64,000 nucleotides of DNA. It comes from Aeromonas jandaei (GTDB taxonomy: Bacteria; Pseudomonadota; Gammaproteobacteria; Enterobacterales; Aeromonadaceae). The first letter of the stretch is position 1. Each line of letters opens with the position of its first letter. The DNA is taken from assembly GCF_037890695.1 (NCBI RefSeq), contig NZ_CP149571.1, forward strand, positions 1,073,501 through 1,137,500, in the 5' to 3' direction. Under the pieces are notes generated by a model that worked only from the letters and a program-made list of their open reading frames with translations, did not search any database and was not told where the DNA came from. The translations under genes and the position numbers were made by a program. Positions 1 to 10,338 of this stretch are shown piece by piece.

Positions 1-778
1 GCAGGTAGTACCAGAAGGGGGACTTGTGCTGGGCATCTTCCGAGGCGAAGCGCTGGATGTGCTCAATCCAGAAGAAGTAGTGCCAGAAGTCCGGCTCTCG
101 CTGATGAATGGCGATGGCCCAGGGGGCGGCCAGCAGGGCGGCGCTCAGGATGGCCAGCGGCCCGAAGCGCACCAGTTCGAGCAGGCGTCCTTGGGTCAGC
201 ATATATGGGACCAGCACGATCACCGGTACCGCCAGCGCGATGAACCCCTTGGTGAGGAAGCCCATGCCACAGGCGAGACCAAACAGCAGATAGCCCGCCA
301 TCCTGCGGCCGGGCGGCCCCTCCTGCCGGATGAGGTAAAAGCTCACCATGGCGGCGTTGAGCCAGAGGGTCACCATGGCATCCAGTACGCTGTAGGTGCC
401 GATGCCGTAGACAATCAGGGTCGAGAGATAGATGAGGCTGGCGAACCACGCCTTGCGCCGGCACTGCCAGAGCTGGAGGGTAAACCAGAAGACCAGCAGT
501 GCGCTCAGCCCGGTCGAGGCTGCCGAGGCGAAGCGGACGGCAAAATTGCTCTCGCCAAACATCAGCTGGCTGAGGCTGTTGAACCAGTAACCGGCGATGG
601 GTTTCTCGAAGTAGCGCAGGCCGAGGAAGTGGGGCACCACCCAGTCACCCGTGGTGACCATCTCCCGGCTGATTTCGGCGTAACGGTTTTCGTCCGGGCT
701 CCACAGCATCCGCTGGTTGAGCGGCAGCAGGTAAAAGAGCAGAAAGAAAAGGGGCAGAGCCCATCGGGTCATCTTCAT
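1..778 (-). CDS. arnT: ArnT, lipid A aminoarabinose transferase (3' end outside window)
   Basis: Integral inner-membrane glycosyltransferase of the GT-C fold that moves 4-amino-4-deoxy-L-arabinose from undecaprenyl phosphate to lipid A. Only the N-terminal 259 residues are in the window. The start is read as ATG at 778 ([10 protein letters not shown]), giving a first membrane helix followed by [15 protein letters not shown] and a GDWVVP stretch, the acidic periplasmic loop typical of ArnT; several more hydrophobic segments follow. It is the fifth gene of the arnBCADT operon, starting 31 bp after arnD ends. The C-terminal part and any arnE/arnF lie beyond the left edge. Confidence 0.9.
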   Translation of the reverse strand, partial: MKMTRWALPLFFLLFYLLPLNQRMLWSPDENRYAEISREMVTTGDWVVPHFLGLRYFEKPIAGYWFNSLSQLMFGESNFAVRFASAASTGLSALLVFWFTLQLWQCRRKAWFASLIYLSTLIVYGIGTYSVLDAMVTLWLNAAMVSFYLIRQEGPPGRRMAGYLLFGLACGMGFLTKGFIALAVPVIVLVPYMLTQGRLLELVRFGPLAILSAALLAAPWAIAIHQREPDFWHYFFWIEHIQRFASEDAQHKSPFWYYL

Positions 779-809
779 GAGATCCTCGGTTGCAATCTGG
801 TGAGCTGGT

Positions 810-1708
810 TCATGGGGCTGCCTTGCAGCCGAGCCACCCTTCGCGCCCCGGCAGGGTGCCGCGCAGCAGGTGACCGGTCGGTAGTTGAGTCGGGTCGGGC
901 GGGAGCAGCTCGCCAAGGGGGACGAAGCGGATGCCACGCGCTTTGGCCTCGCCGAGCAGGGCATCGAACTGCTCCGCCATGACGATCCCCTCCACCTCGG
1001 CGTGGATGGTGTAGACATGGGGGCCCGGTTGCGGTGTCGCGGTCAGCTGATCCAGCAGGAAGTGGTTGAAACCGTCGACCGTCACCTGATGCCCCACCAC
1101 CTCGTCAAAGGTGGGCAGGTTGACCGGGATCTGCGGGGTGCCGGGCCGCCCATCCTCCAGAATGGGGCGGAACAGGCCGCAGCCGCGGCAGTCGCTGTTG
1201 TAGCGAAAGCCGAACTGCTCCTTGGCTTGGGTGGTGAGCGGATCGGCCCGCCAGCCGGCGGCGGCGGAGCAATCCACTTCGCGCCCCAGAATGTCGTTCA
1301 GGGCATCGACTCCGAGCCGGGTCTGGCGGATCAGCTCGGCCTCGTCCCAGCGACCGGTGTTGGCCTGCCAGCCGTGGTGATCCCAGGCGTGCAGCCCCAC
1401 CTCGTGACGGGCGCTGTCGGTGTCGCGCATCAGGGAGCCCAGCTCTCTGCCGATAGGCTTGCCGGGCCAGGCGGTGCCGGCCAGCAGGATATCGAGCCCA
1501 TACAGAGATGCTGCATTGGAACGCAGCATCTTGAGCATGAAGCGGGGCTTGAGCAGGCGCCACAGGTGGCGCCCCATGTTGTCGGGACCGACCGAGAAGA
1601 AGAAACTCCCCTTCACCTGATGCCGGTCGAGCAACTGCAGCAGGCGGGGCACCCCGTCACGGGCCCCCTGAAGGTATCGACGTCGATCCGCAGACCCACT
1701 TCAGTCAT
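810..1708 (-). pseudogene. arnD: ArnD deformylase, frameshifted near its N-terminus
   Basis: ArnD is a NodB/polysaccharide-deacetylase-fold enzyme that removes the formyl group from undecaprenyl-phosphate formyl-aminoarabinose. Translation from ATG at 1708 gives [15 protein letters not shown], including the family's catalytic/metal Asp motif. The frame then goes wrong in a GGGGGCCC stretch near 1661-1668. The rest of the protein ([11 protein letters not shown]...[16 protein letters not shown]...) continues in another frame from about 1652 to the stop at 810. Adding one base restores [13 protein letters not shown], matching the family. Without it only a protein lacking the first catalytic motif could start, at the GTG at 1652. 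The ATG overlaps the arnA stop (ATGACTGA). True mutation or sequencing error cannot be told apart here. Confidence 0.85.
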
Positions 1709-3692
1709 GCTCGACTCCTGTGGTGACCGCCCCTTGCAGGAAGAAGTCCAGCGTCTTGCCGATGGTCTCTTCCATCTCGATGGTCGGTTCCCAGTCGATC
1801 AGCTTGCGGGCATTGCGGATGCTCGGACGACGGTGGGAGACATCCTGATAGCCGTCGCCGTAGAAGGACTTGCTCTCCACCAGCTTGAAACCGGCGAACG
1901 GCGGGAAGTGGTCGCGCAGCGGGTGGGCATCGAACTTGGCGAGCAGCACCTCTGCCATCTCGCGAATGCTCGCCTCGTTATCCGGGTTGCCGATGTTGAT
2001 GATCTGGCCGTTGCAGCGATCGCCCTTGTTCTCGACGATGCGGAACAGGGCTTCGATGCCATCCTCGATATCGGTGAAGCAGCGCTTCTGGGCGCCGCCA
2101 TCCACCAGCTGGATCGGGGTACCGTCCACCAGATTGAGAATGAGCTGGGTGATGGCGCGGGAGCTGCCGATGCGGGCAGAGTCCAGACTGTCGAGGCGCG
2201 GCCCCATCCAGTTGAAGGGACGGAACAGGGTGAAGTTGAGCCCCTCTTTCTTGCCGTAGGCCCAGATGACCCGATCCAGCAGCTGCTTGGAGACGGAGTA
2301 GATCCAGCGCTGCTTGTTGATGGGGCCGACGATGAGGCGGGATTCATCCTCGTCGAAGCTGTGATCGTCACACATCCCGTACACCTCGGAGGTGGAGGGG
2401 AAGATGATGCGCTTGTGGTACTTGACGCAGTAGCGGACGATCTTGAGGTTCTCCTCGAAATCGAGCTCGAACACCCGCAGCGGGTTGCGGGTGTACTCGA
2501 TGGGGGTGGCGATGGCTACCAGCGGCAGGATCACGTCGCACTTCTTGATGTGATACTCGATCCACTCGGTATGAATGCTGATGTCCCCCTCCACGAAGTG
2601 GAAGTTGGGGTGACCGATGAAACGGTCCACCGCGCTGGAGCCGATGTCGAGACCATACACTTCGTAGCCGCCATCCTTGAGCAGACGCTCGGTGAGGTGG
2701 TTGCCGATAAAGCCGTTGACGCCGAGGATCAGCACCCGGGTCAGGCGTGCCTTGTGCAGGGCATTGCTCGCCTTGGCGCCGATCTTCATTCCTTCGACCA
2801 GCCCCAGTTCGCGGGCCAGCTGGGCGCCGCGCACATAGAGCCCCCCTTCGGCCTGACCGGCCAGGATCTCCAGCACTCCTTCACCACAGGCCACGCGCAG
2901 CGGGTCATGGGAGAGAATGGTGCCCGGCTGCTGGTTACTCTGGAGCGCCAGCGGCCGCGCCTTCCAGACCGTCAGCTTGCGATCGCCGGCAAAGCTGAAG
3001 GCCCCCGGATAGGGCTGGGTGACGGCGCGTACCAGATTGTTGAGCTCGCGGGCCGGGCGGTGCCAGTGCAGCTCGCCATCGGCCGGGGTGCGGCGGCCAT
3101 AGTAGCTCGCCTTGCTCTCGTCCTGCGGGGTGAAGCGGCTCTCCCTGCGCTTGAGTTTGACCAGTTCACCTTCCAGCAGGGCATGGGCAGCTTGGCGTAC
3201 CTTGCCATGCAGGGTCAGCGCCGTGTCGTCGTCGGCAATGGTCACCGCCTGCTGGGCGACGATATCGCCGGCATCGGGTTTGGTCGTCATCCGGTGCAGG
3301 GTGATGCCGGTCTCGGTCTCGCCGTTGACCAGACACCAGTTGATGGGGGCGCGGCCGCGATAGGCGGGCAGCAGGGAGCCGTGCAGGTTGAAGGCCCCGA
3401 CGGTCGGGATATCGAGGATCTCCTGCTTGAGCATGTTGCGGTAGTAGAAGGAGAAGATGGCCTCGGGGGCCAGCTCGCGAATGTGCTCAATCCAGAGCGG
3501 ATGGTTCACGTCTTCGGGGGAGAAGACCGGCAGGTCGTGCTCGGCACAGAGCTGGGCGACCGAGTCGAAGAAGCGGTTCTCGCCCGGATCGTCGGCGTGG
3601 GTAAAGACTGCCTGGATCTGATAGCCGGCCTGAAGCAGGGACTCGATACCGGTGCAGCCGATATCGTGATAGGCAAAGACGACAACTTTCAT
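1701..3692 (-). CDS. arnA: ArnA, bifunctional UDP-GlcA decarboxylase / UDP-Ara4N formyltransferase
   Basis: Cytoplasmic two-domain enzyme of 663 residues. The C-terminal SDR domain (about 315-655; nucleotide motif GVNGFIGNH, catalytic STSEVYG) oxidatively decarboxylates UDP-glucuronate. The N-terminal formyltransferase domain (1-300) formylates UDP-Ara4[11 protein letters not shown] puts the catalytic His at 104 and PDAGD the Asp at 140, the same numbers as in E. coli ArnA. Length is normal. It overlaps arnC by 4 bp (ATGA) and arnD by 8 bp, so translation is probably coupled through the operon. Confidence 0.97.
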   Translation of the reverse strand: MKVVVFAYHDIGCTGIESLLQAGYQIQAVFTHADDPGENRFFDSVAQLCAEHDLPVFSPEDVNHPLWIEHIRELAPEAIFSFYYRNMLKQEILDIPTVGAFNLHGSLLPAYRGRAPINWCLVNGETETGITLHRMTTKPDAGDIVAQQAVTIADDDTALTLHGKVRQAAHALLEGELVKLKRRESRFTPQDESKASYYGRRTPADGELHWHRPARELNNLVRAVTQPYPGAFSFAGDRKLTVWKARPLALQSNQQPGTILSHDPLRVACGEGVLEILAGQAEGGLYVRGAQLARELGLVEGMKIGAKASNALHKARLTRVLILGVNGFIGNHLTERLLKDGGYEVYGLDIGSSAVDRFIGHPNFHFVEGDISIHTEWIEYHIKKCDVILPLVAIATPIEYTRNPLRVFELDFEENLKIVRYCVKYHKRIIFPSTSEVYGMCDDHSFDEDESRLIVGPINKQRWIYSVSKQLLDRVIWAYGKKEGLNFTLFRPFNWMGPRLDSLDSARIGSSRAITQLILNLVDGTPIQLVDGGAQKRCFTDIEDGIEALFRIVENKGDRCNGQIINIGNPDNEASIREMAEVLLAKFDAHPLRDHFPPFAGFKLVESKSFYGDGYQDVSHRRPSIRNARKLIDWEPTIEMEETIGKTLDFFLQGAVTTGVEHD

Positions 3693-4669
3693 GATTGAGT
3701 TTCCTGTTGCGAAGCATCCGGGGTGGAGCGAACGATTTGGTGAATGAAGTAGCGGGGGCGAGCGCGCACATCGGTATACATGCGGCCGATGTACTCACCC
3801 AGCAGCCCCATCCCGATCAGCTGCACGCCGACAAAGGTGAAGAGAATGGCAAACAGGGTGAAGACGCCGTCTGCTGCCCAGTCGGCGCCCATCAGCAGGC
3901 GCAGCAGGATCAGCAGGATCGAGAAGGTGAAGCCGATCCCCGCCACCACGCTGCCAACGATGCTGAGCAGGCGCAGCGGGGCCGTGGTCATGCAGGTGAC
4001 CAGGTCGTACATCAGGTTGATGAGATGCATCAGGCCATATTTGGATTCGCCGTGGGCGCGCTCGGCGTGGCCCACCTCCAGCTCGGTGGTGCGGCGGGCA
4101 AAGCTGTTGGCCAGAATGGGGATGAAGGTGCTGCGCTCCTGACAACAGAGCATGGCGTCGATGATGTGGCGACGATAGGCGCGCAGCATGCAGCCGTAGT
4201 CGCTCATCTGGACGCCGGTCGCCCGCTGTACCGACTTGTTGATAAAGCGCGAGGCTGTCTTGCGAAACCATGAGTCCTGCCGGTTGCGGCGGATGGTGCC
4301 GACCACGTCATACCCTTCCATGGCGGTGGCGACCAGCCGCGGGATCTCTTCCGGCGGGTTCTGCAGGTCGGCATCCAGGGTGATCACCAGATCCCCTTTG
4401 GCGGTCTCGAAACCGGCCATGATGGCGGCATGCTGGCCATAGTTGCGGTTGAGCAGCACAGCAACCAGCTTGCTCCCTTCGCGGGCCGCTGCCTCGCTGA
4501 TGATGGTGGCGGAGCGGTCGCGGCTGCCATCGTCGATCAGGATCACCTCGTAATCCTGACTCAGCTGCTCGCAGGATTCGGTGACGCGCCGCAGCAGCTC
4601 GGGCAGGCTCTCCTCCTCGTTGTAGACGGGGATGATGACGGATACCCGCTTGATATCGTTATGGTTCAC
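3689..4669 (-). CDS. arnC: ArnC, undecaprenyl-phosphate formyl-Ara4N transferase
   Basis: GT2-family glycosyltransferase of 326 residues that transfers 4-deoxy-4-formamido-L-arabinose from UDP to undecaprenyl phosphate at the inner face of the inner membrane. The N-terminal GT-A fold shows [17 protein letters not shown], the DDGSRD motif and the [12 protein letters not shown] metal-binding/acceptor stretch; two membrane helices lie near residues 235-300. It sits 6 bp after arnB and overlaps arnA by 4 bp. Confidence 0.96.
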   Translation of the reverse strand: MNHNDIKRVSVIIPVYNEEESLPELLRRVTESCEQLSQDYEVILIDDGSRDRSATIISEAAAREGSKLVAVLLNRNYGQHAAIMAGFETAKGDLVITLDADLQNPPEEIPRLVATAMEGYDVVGTIRRNRQDSWFRKTASRFINKSVQRATGVQMSDYGCMLRAYRRHIIDAMLCCQERSTFIPILANSFARRTTELEVGHAERAHGESKYGLMHLINLMYDLVTCMTTAPLRLLSIVGSVVAGIGFTFSILLILLRLLMGADWAADGVFTLFAILFTFVGVQLIGMGLLGEYIGRMYTDVRARPRYFIHQIVRSTPDASQQETQS

Positions 4670-4675
4670 GTGTCG

Positions 4676-5812
4676 TTACTCCAGTATGTCGGTCAGGGCT
4701 GCCACGACCCGATCCACGTCGGAGAGCGTCATGTCGGGGAAGAGGGGGAGGGTGCAGAGCCGTGACGAGTTCCACTCGGTATTGGGCAGCGAGAGCGTCG
4801 GGTAGCGCTCCCGGTAGTACTTCTGGGTATGGGCCGCCTTGAAGTGCAGGCCGGTGCCGATGCCGCGCTCCTGCAGTGCCTGCATCAGCTGATCGCGATC
4901 GAGGCCGCAACGGGCCGGATCGACCCGCACCATGAAGAGGTGCCAGGCGTGCAGATGGGCATAATCAGGAATGGCGAGCGGTTCGAACGGCAATCCCTCC
5001 AGCAGCTCACGATAGCGTGCAACCAGGATGGCGCGCCGGGCGTTGAGCTCGGGCAGGCGGGCCAGCTGTACCAGTGCGATGGCGGCGTTGATGTCGGCCA
5101 GGTTGTACTTGAAGCCCGGCATGATCACCTCTGCCTGCGGCTTGCGGCCCAGCGTCATCCGGTCGAAGGCATCGACCCCCAGCCCGTGGAATTTCAGCAT
5201 CCGCACCTTGTCGGCCAGCGCTTTGTCATCGGTCACCAGCATGCCCCCTTCGGCACAGGTGAGGTTCTTGATGGCGTGGAAGGAGAAGATGGCGGTGCCG
5301 GTCTCGCCGATCCAGCGGGCGCGATAGCGGGTGCCGACCGCATGGGCGGCATCTTCGATGACCGGAATATCGTGCTGACGACCCAGGGCGAGGATAGGGT
5401 CGAGGTCGACCGGCGCCCCGGCGTAGTGAACCGGGATGATAGCCCGGGTGTTGGGGGTGATGAGCGGCGCTATCTGCCCGGCGCTGACCATCAGGGTATC
5501 CCTGTCCACATCGACAAAGACGGGGGTGGCCCCCAGCAGGGTGATGATGTTGATGGTGGAGACCCAGGTCTGGGAGGGGGTGATCACCTCGTCACCCGGG
5601 CCAATCCCCAGTGCCATCAGGGTGACATGCATACCGGCCGTTGCGGAGCAGAGCGCCACTGCATGCTGGCAGCCAAAGGTCTCGCAGAAACGCTGCTCCA
5701 GCTCATGATTTTTCGGGCCTGTGGTGATCCACCCTGATTGCAGAACCTCGCTGACGGCGTTGATCTCGGCCTCACCCATGGCGGGTTTCGAGAATGGCAG
5801 AAATTTTTTCAT
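4676..5812 (-). CDS. arnB: ArnB, UDP-Ara4O aminotransferase
   Basis: PLP-dependent DegT/DnrJ/EryC1-family aminotransferase of 378 residues that makes UDP-4-amino-4-deoxy-L-arabinose from the 4-keto sugar using glutamate. The start [18 protein letters not shown] and the lysine stretch [15 protein letters not shown] (PLP Schiff-base Lys) are characteristic, as is [10 protein letters not shown]. It is the first gene of the arn operon; the control region should lie in the AT-rich gap to its right. Confidence 0.97.
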   Translation of the reverse strand: MKKFLPFSKPAMGEAEINAVSEVLQSGWITTGPKNHELEQRFCETFGCQHAVALCSATAGMHVTLMALGIGPGDEVITPSQTWVSTINIITLLGATPVFVDVDRDTLMVSAGQIAPLITPNTRAIIPVHYAGAPVDLDPILALGRQHDIPVIEDAAHAVGTRYRARWIGETGTAIFSFHAIKNLTCAEGGMLVTDDKALADKVRMLKFHGLGVDAFDRMTLGRKPQAEVIMPGFKYNLADINAAIALVQLARLPELNARRAILVARYRELLEGLPFEPLAIPDYAHLHAWHLFMVRVDPARCGLDRDQLMQALQERGIGTGLHFKAAHTQKYYRERYPTLSLPNTEWNSSRLCTLPLFPDMTLSDVDRVVAALTDILE

Positions 5813-6214
5813 ACGACTCCAGTCTTAATGTCGCAAGAGATCAAATGGCGATGAAAACCGGTATTGCCGATTTTCACTGGAAATATGCACGGCACAGATA
5901 TCTATATCGCTCGATATATTTTCGAAAGTAGCTGAATAGCGAGTTTTTATTCAAGCGCACAGCAACACTTGGTAACAATTGCTGGCGTTTTTATGGATAA
6001 CAAAATCTGGAAATATCTCGTAACAAAATATTGCTTGGTTTTATTTTGAATTGGTGTTTAGCCACTTATTTTTAGTGTTGTTACTCGATTTATTGGCCAT
6101 TGCTGAATAGTTGCAATGTCATTCAGTATTGAAATTGCTTGTTACAAATTGCCCGTAGTGCAATTGGAGAAAGGATGTAAAGTTTCCAGCATCACGCATT
6201 ATGGAATAGTCGTT
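5813..6214. promoter_or_regulatory. AT-rich divergent control region between arnB and ugd
   Basis: This 402-bp gene-free stretch is much richer in A and T than its surroundings and separates the leftward arn operon from rightward ugd. No coding frame with family resemblance lies in it. It should hold both promoters, and its composition suits silencing by an H-NS-like protein (inference). I looked for PhoP (GTTTA-N5-GTTTA) and PmrA (CTTAA-N5-CTTAA) direct repeats. I found only a single half-site-like GTTTA near 6056 and a TTAAT near 5825, which is not enough to name a regulator. Confidence 0.5.
5903..5918. repeat. Perfect inverted repeat TATATCG-CT-CGATATA
   Basis: Two 7-bp arms separated by 2 bp, about 90 bp upstream of the arnB start. 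A short, tight palindrome in this position could be an operator, but AT-rich DNA produces such repeats easily by chance. Confidence 0.35.
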
Positions 6215-7582
6215 ATGAATATCACCGTTTTTGGCAGTGGCTATGTCGGCCTGGTACAGGCAATTGTATTGGCCGATGTCGGCCATCAGGTTATTTGTAT
6301 TGATCTCGATGCAGAAAAAATAAGTCGGTTGTCCTGTGGCGAATTACCTATTTATGAACCCGGGCTGGATTCATTGCTGCATCAGACGCTACAAAATGGC
6401 TCGCTGAAATTCACCACGGATATATCCATGGCGGTTACCCACGGTGATGTGCAATTCATCGCCGTCGGCACACCCCCTGATGAGGATGGTTCGGCCGACC
6501 TGAGCGCCGTCAGGGCGGTGGCGAGGTCGATTGCCCAACATCGTGCCGACGAGGTGATCATCGTCAATAAATCCACCGTGCCGGTTGGTACGGCAGACAA
6601 GGTATTCCACTGGGTCAGGGAGCAGCAGGCAGAGCTCGGCAAGCAGTTCGAGTTCGATGTAGTTTCCAATCCCGAGTTTCTCAAAGAGGGGGCGGCTGTG
6701 CGTGATTGCCAGCGTCCGGATCGCATCGTCATCGGCACCGGCAAGGAGCGTTCCAGAGCCGTGATGCGCGAGTTGTACGAACCCTTCAACCGCAATCACG
6801 ACCGCATTCTCTTCATGGACGTGCGCAGTGCCGAGCTGACCAAGTACGCCGCCAACTGCATGCTGGCTACCAAGATCAGCTTTATCAACGAGATTGCCGG
6901 GCTGGCCGAGCGGGTTGGTGCCGATATCGAGCTGGTGCGGCAGGGGATCGGTGCCGATCAGCGCATCGGCTACCAGTTTATCTATCCCGGTTGCGGCTAT
7001 GGCGGCTCCTGTTTTCCCAAGGATGTGAGGGCGTTTTTGGCGACAGCCGCCGCCCTCGACTACGACACGCCGCTCATCCGCGCGGTGGAGCGGGTCAACG
7101 AGCGGCAGAAGTTCAAGCTCTTCGATACGCTCTCCACTCACTTTCAAGAGCTGGGCGAGTCGCTGGCGGGCAAGACCATCGCCATCTGGGGGCTCGCCTT
7201 CAAACCCAATACCGATGACATGCGCGAAGCGCCGAGTCGGGTGCTGATGGAGGCGCTGTGGCAGGAGGGGGCGCGGGTACAGGCCTTTGACCCGGTGGCG
7301 ATGAAGGAGGCGCAGCGCATTTATGACTGCCAGCCCGAGCTGTCGCTGATGGGCACCAAGGAGGCTGCGCTGGCAGGGGCCGACGCACTGGTCATCTGCA
7401 CCGAGTGGAACGAGTTCAAGGCGCCTGACTTTGCCCAGCTCAAGAAGATGCTGGCCATGCCGCTCATCATCGACGGTCGCAATCTCTATGACCCGCACAA
7501 GATGAAAACCTTGGGTTTCTCCTACTACGCCATCGGACGCGGGGAGACCATTGCAGAAGGAATGAGCCATGCCACGTCCTGA
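6215..7582 (+). CDS. ugd: Ugd, UDP-glucose 6-dehydrogenase
   Basis: NAD-dependent cytoplasmic enzyme oxidising UDP-glucose to UDP-glucuronate, the precursor of aminoarabinose and many capsular sugars. The ATG at 6215 is chosen because MNITVFGSGYVGL is the family's Rossmann start; an open frame runs further upstream but has no resemblance to the family. GYGGSCFPKDV carries the catalytic Cys at about residue 266, and the C-terminal domain follows (AIWGLAFKPNTDDMREAPS). It is 455 residues, normal length. It is divergent from arnB and overlaps the next glycosyltransferase by 14 bp, so it supplies UDP-GlcA next to the pathway that consumes it. Confidence 0.95.
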   Translation: MNITVFGSGYVGLVQAIVLADVGHQVICIDLDAEKISRLSCGELPIYEPGLDSLLHQTLQNGSLKFTTDISMAVTHGDVQFIAVGTPPDEDGSADLSAVRAVARSIAQHRADEVIIVNKSTVPVGTADKVFHWVREQQAELGKQFEFDVVSNPEFLKEGAAVRDCQRPDRIVIGTGKERSRAVMRELYEPFNRNHDRILFMDVRSAELTKYAANCMLATKISFINEIAGLAERVGADIELVRQGIGADQRIGYQFIYPGCGYGGSCFPKDVRAFLATAAALDYDTPLIRAVERVNERQKFKLFDTLSTHFQELGESLAGKTIAIWGLAFKPNTDDMREAPSRVLMEALWQEGARVQAFDPVAMKEAQRIYDCQPELSLMGTKEAALAGADALVICTEWNEFKAPDFAQLKKMLAMPLIIDGRNLYDPHKMKTLGFSYYAIGRGETIAEGMSHATS

Positions 7583-9251
7583 AATCTCGGGGCGCAAGCT
7601 CGGCTGGATGTTGCTGCTGGTGACTCTGGTGCTGCTGTTTGGCCAGTTTGATCATCAGCTCTGGACGCCTGATGAGCCCCGCGAAGCGGCCATTGCGCTC
7701 GAGATGTACCGCAGTGGTGACTGGGTGGTGCCGACCCTGGGCGGGCGCAGCTTTATCGAGAAGCCGCCGCTCTTCTACATGGCCGCTCTGCCGTTTCTTG
7801 ATGGGTTTGCATCCTGGCTGGGGATAACAAACACCCTGCGTTTGGCGGGCGTGGTCTGGGCGGCAGGCATGCTGCTCTTCACCGGCCTGCTGGCCTATCG
7901 CCTGCTTGGCAACAGGTCGGCGGCACTCTGGTCGGTCATCGCGCTGGGCACCATGGAGGGATTTATTATCAATACGCACTGGATCAGGACGGACAGTGCG
8001 CTTGCCTTCTTTGTCGTATTTACCCTCTGGGCATTCGCCGAATATTATCTGGCGCATCGCAACTTGATGGCGATTATTGCCGGACTGGGTCTGGCTGGCT
8101 GTTTTATGGCAAAAGGCCCGATCGGGCCGCTGACGGTGTTTTTCGGCTGGTTGCCCCTCTTTCTCTTTGCTGCCCGCAAAGCAGTAAACGAGAAAAGTGT
8201 TCCCGTTTTTATATTCCAACACTTGCTGGTGCTGTTGTTTTTTATATTGCCAGTCGCAGCCTGGGTTCGTGAGCTAATTAATCATGTCGATGGCGATGCC
8301 TTGTGGCATGAGTGGTTCTGGAAGAATCAGGTTGGCCGTCTTACTGGCACTTCGACCGAACTGGGTCATATCAAGAAAGGTGCCTATCTCTATTACTTGT
8401 GGGGCATGGTGGAATATACCATTCCATGGTTGCCATTCATTGTTTATTGGGGATGGCAAACGGTGAAACAGCGGGAGTGGAGCCGTGAGCGGCTACTTTT
8501 GCTGTGCTGGGCGCTTGGGACTCTTTTATTGTTAACTCTCTCTTCGACCAAACGCACCCTCTATCTTTTCCCGCTATTACCGGTATTTGCCATCATGCTG
8601 GGGCAGGTCAGCCTGAGCTGGCCGGTGTGGACAGCCCGTTATGGTCGGGGGTGGCTCTACTTCATGCTGCTGTTCTGCGTTGCCATCATTGCACTCCCCC
8701 TGCTGGGTTTGCCTCTGCCGTTTGCCAGCCAGATTCCGGCAGAAGTGCAGCAAGCCGCCAGCAAGCTGGGGTGGCGGTACATTCCCGCCATCATCCTGTT
8801 CGTGATGGCGCTGGAGCTGCTGTTGCGGCGCAAGGAGGTACATGGCGCCATTCATGTCACCAGCTCGGTGGCCATTATGTTTCTGCTCACCTTTGCGCTG
8901 GTCTACCCGCTGATCGATGCCGCCAAGGGGGGGGCGGGCAAGATGACCCATCTGCTGGAGGGGATCCCGCTCGAGACGCGGGATCGCATTGCCGGCTGGC
9001 GGCTGGGTGAAACCGAGCTAGGTCTGCTCTCTGTCTATGAAGAGATGCAGGTAGTGAATCTGGACGGGAAGGGGGTGAGGAATGTGCTTGCCTGTCACGA
9101 TGCCAGATTCGATGCGGTGCTGGTCAACGGTACGGCGCAGGAGATGGCAAATCTGCTGGAGGGGATCCCCTATCAGCAGCTGGCACAGACCTCGCTTCGT
9201 TCGGACAAGGGGCAGCTGCTGACGCTGGTTGCCGCAGAGCAGTGCCATTGA
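7569..9251 (+). CDS. ArnT-like / PMT-family membrane glycosyltransferase (paralogue)
   Basis: A 560-residue polytopic protein with the GT-C signature LWTPDEPREAAIALEMYRSGDWVVP after the first membrane helix. That loop closely resembles the one in the arnT at the left edge (PDEN...GDWVVP). About ten further hydrophobic segments and a C-terminal soluble tail follow. The family moves a sugar from a polyprenyl phosphate carrier to lipid A or protein on the periplasmic side. It is translationally coupled to ugd. Substrate and acceptor are unknown; a second lipid A aminoarabinose transferase is one possibility, another uronate-derived sugar is another. Confidence 0.8.
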   Translation: MPRPEISGRKLGWMLLLVTLVLLFGQFDHQLWTPDEPREAAIALEMYRSGDWVVPTLGGRSFIEKPPLFYMAALPFLDGFASWLGITNTLRLAGVVWAAGMLLFTGLLAYRLLGNRSAALWSVIALGTMEGFIINTHWIRTDSALAFFVVFTLWAFAEYYLAHRNLMAIIAGLGLAGCFMAKGPIGPLTVFFGWLPLFLFAARKAVNEKSVPVFIFQHLLVLLFFILPVAAWVRELINHVDGDALWHEWFWKNQVGRLTGTSTELGHIKKGAYLYYLWGMVEYTIPWLPFIVYWGWQTVKQREWSRERLLLLCWALGTLLLLTLSSTKRTLYLFPLLPVFAIMLGQVSLSWPVWTARYGRGWLYFMLLFCVAIIALPLLGLPLPFASQIPAEVQQAASKLGWRYIPAIILFVMALELLLRRKEVHGAIHVTSSVAIMFLLTFALVYPLIDAAKGGAGKMTHLLEGIPLETRDRIAGWRLGETELGLLSVYEEMQVVNLDGKGVRNVLACHDARFDAVLVNGTAQEMANLLEGIPYQQLAQTSLRSDKGQLLTLVAAEQCH

Positions 9252-9411
9252 TCTATTTATTTCCACTTCAGGATCGTCGGATGACGCAATATGTACGTTT
9301 GGTAATCGCACTGTGGTAGCGCCGGTTGCCATGCTGGGGGATGCCCGCGGAGCGGGGTTTCACTACCGCTATTGATGGCGGGCTTTCCCCGGCCGGGCTG
9401 ATTGCAGATAT

Positions 9412-9443
9412 AAAAAAACCGATGCCTTGGCATCGGTTTTTTT
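9412..9443. terminator. Bidirectional terminator
   Basis: A7, stem CCGATGC/GCATCGG, T7. It lies between the rightward glycosyltransferase and leftward bamD, and the A and T tracts allow it to work in both directions. Confidence 0.9.
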
Positions 9444-9465
9444 ACTGTTACCGGTTAATTCGCAC

Positions 9466-10239
9466 TCAGCTGCGGGCGAGGCGGTTTTCCGGGTAGTTCT
9501 TGGCCAGCACTTCGCGAGCATGTTTGGCCAGCTCCGGCATCTTCAGGGTGTCGTAAGACTCGACCATGATCTCCAGCGCTTTTTCGGTTTCGGCTGTATC
9601 GGGGTAGGTTTCGACAATCAGCTTGGCCCGGTTGGCAGCCGCGACCAGTGCATCGCGCTTCACGTAGTACTCGGCGACGCTCAGGTCATATTTGGCCAGA
9701 CGGTTCTTCAGACCAATCATGCGGGCACGGGCATCGGCGGCATAGACGCTGTTGGGGTAGTTCTGCAACAGGGTCTTGAAGTCCTGGAATGCCTGGCGGG
9801 CATAGGCCGGGTCTTTGTCATCGCGGGAGATGCCAAAGAGGCTCTGGAAGAAGTTGTAATCCGCTGCCATGTTGGTCAGGCCGCGCATATAGAAGACGTA
9901 ATCGATGTTCTTGTGCGCCGGATTTAGGCGGATAAAACGGTCGATATTGGCGATCGCCTGAGCGGTATCATCCTGCTTGTAGTAGGCATAGATGAGGTCA
10001 AGCTGCACCTGGTTGGAGTAGGCGCCGAACGGGTAGCGAGAGTCCAAAGCCTCCAGCAATTCAGTGGCTTGCACGTAATTGCCAACGTCCAGTTTGAGGC
10101 GTGCTTTCTGGTACAGGGTCTCCGGCGGTTCGTCGGGTACCTTGGGTTTGGTGCTGGAACAGCCTGTGATCAAGGTAGCGACCAAGGCGAGCGACATCAG
10201 CAGGTGAGACTTCTTTCCCATCAACAACATCCGGTCCAT
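9466..10239 (-). CDS. bamD: BamD, outer-membrane assembly lipoprotein
   Basis: Essential lipoprotein of the BAM complex that inserts beta-barrel proteins into the outer membrane. A signal peptide ends in the lipobox LITGC, followed by TPR-like repeats (YQKARLKLDVGNYVQATELLEALDSRYP, QLDLIYAYYKQDD, RFIRLNPAHKNIDYVFYMRGL) typical of BamD. The frame is open much further upstream. I chose the ATG at 10239 (MDRMLLMGKK, 257 aa); ATGs at 10230 and 10221 are equally possible and all keep the signal peptide. It is divergent from rluD, as in E. coli. Confidence 0.93.
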   Translation of the reverse strand: MDRMLLMGKKSHLLMSLALVATLITGCSSTKPKVPDEPPETLYQKARLKLDVGNYVQATELLEALDSRYPFGAYSNQVQLDLIYAYYKQDDTAQAIANIDRFIRLNPAHKNIDYVFYMRGLTNMAADYNFFQSLFGISRDDKDPAYARQAFQDFKTLLQNYPNSVYAADARARMIGLKNRLAKYDLSVAEYYVKRDALVAAANRAKLIVETYPDTAETEKALEIMVESYDTLKMPELAKHAREVLAKNYPENRLARS

Positions 10240-10338
10240 TTCCACGAAATTGGCAAAGTATCCGTTATGCTTGGCTAAAAGAAAAGCTAGAATACCCGGA
10301 TTATTTCGAATTGATACCCCCCGCTCAAGAGACCATAC

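Noticed and set aside
885..3698. Very long open frame on the plus strand opposite arnA/arnD.
   Set aside because: It is antisense to well-recognised genes, has no family resemblance and is typical of GC-rich third-position bias. The same applies to long antisense frames opposite clpB, torA, rpoB, rpoC and the tuf genes.
5813..6214. PhoP or PmrA boxes in the arnB-ugd gap.
   Set aside because: Only isolated half-sites were found; no correctly spaced direct repeat could be read by eye.
9281..9319. A 12-codon frame (MTQYVRLVIALW) followed by hairpins, resembling an attenuator leader peptide.
   Set aside because: No gene on the plus strand follows that it could regulate; bamD is on the other strand. 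The ribosome site is poor and the terminator at 9412 explains the structure.
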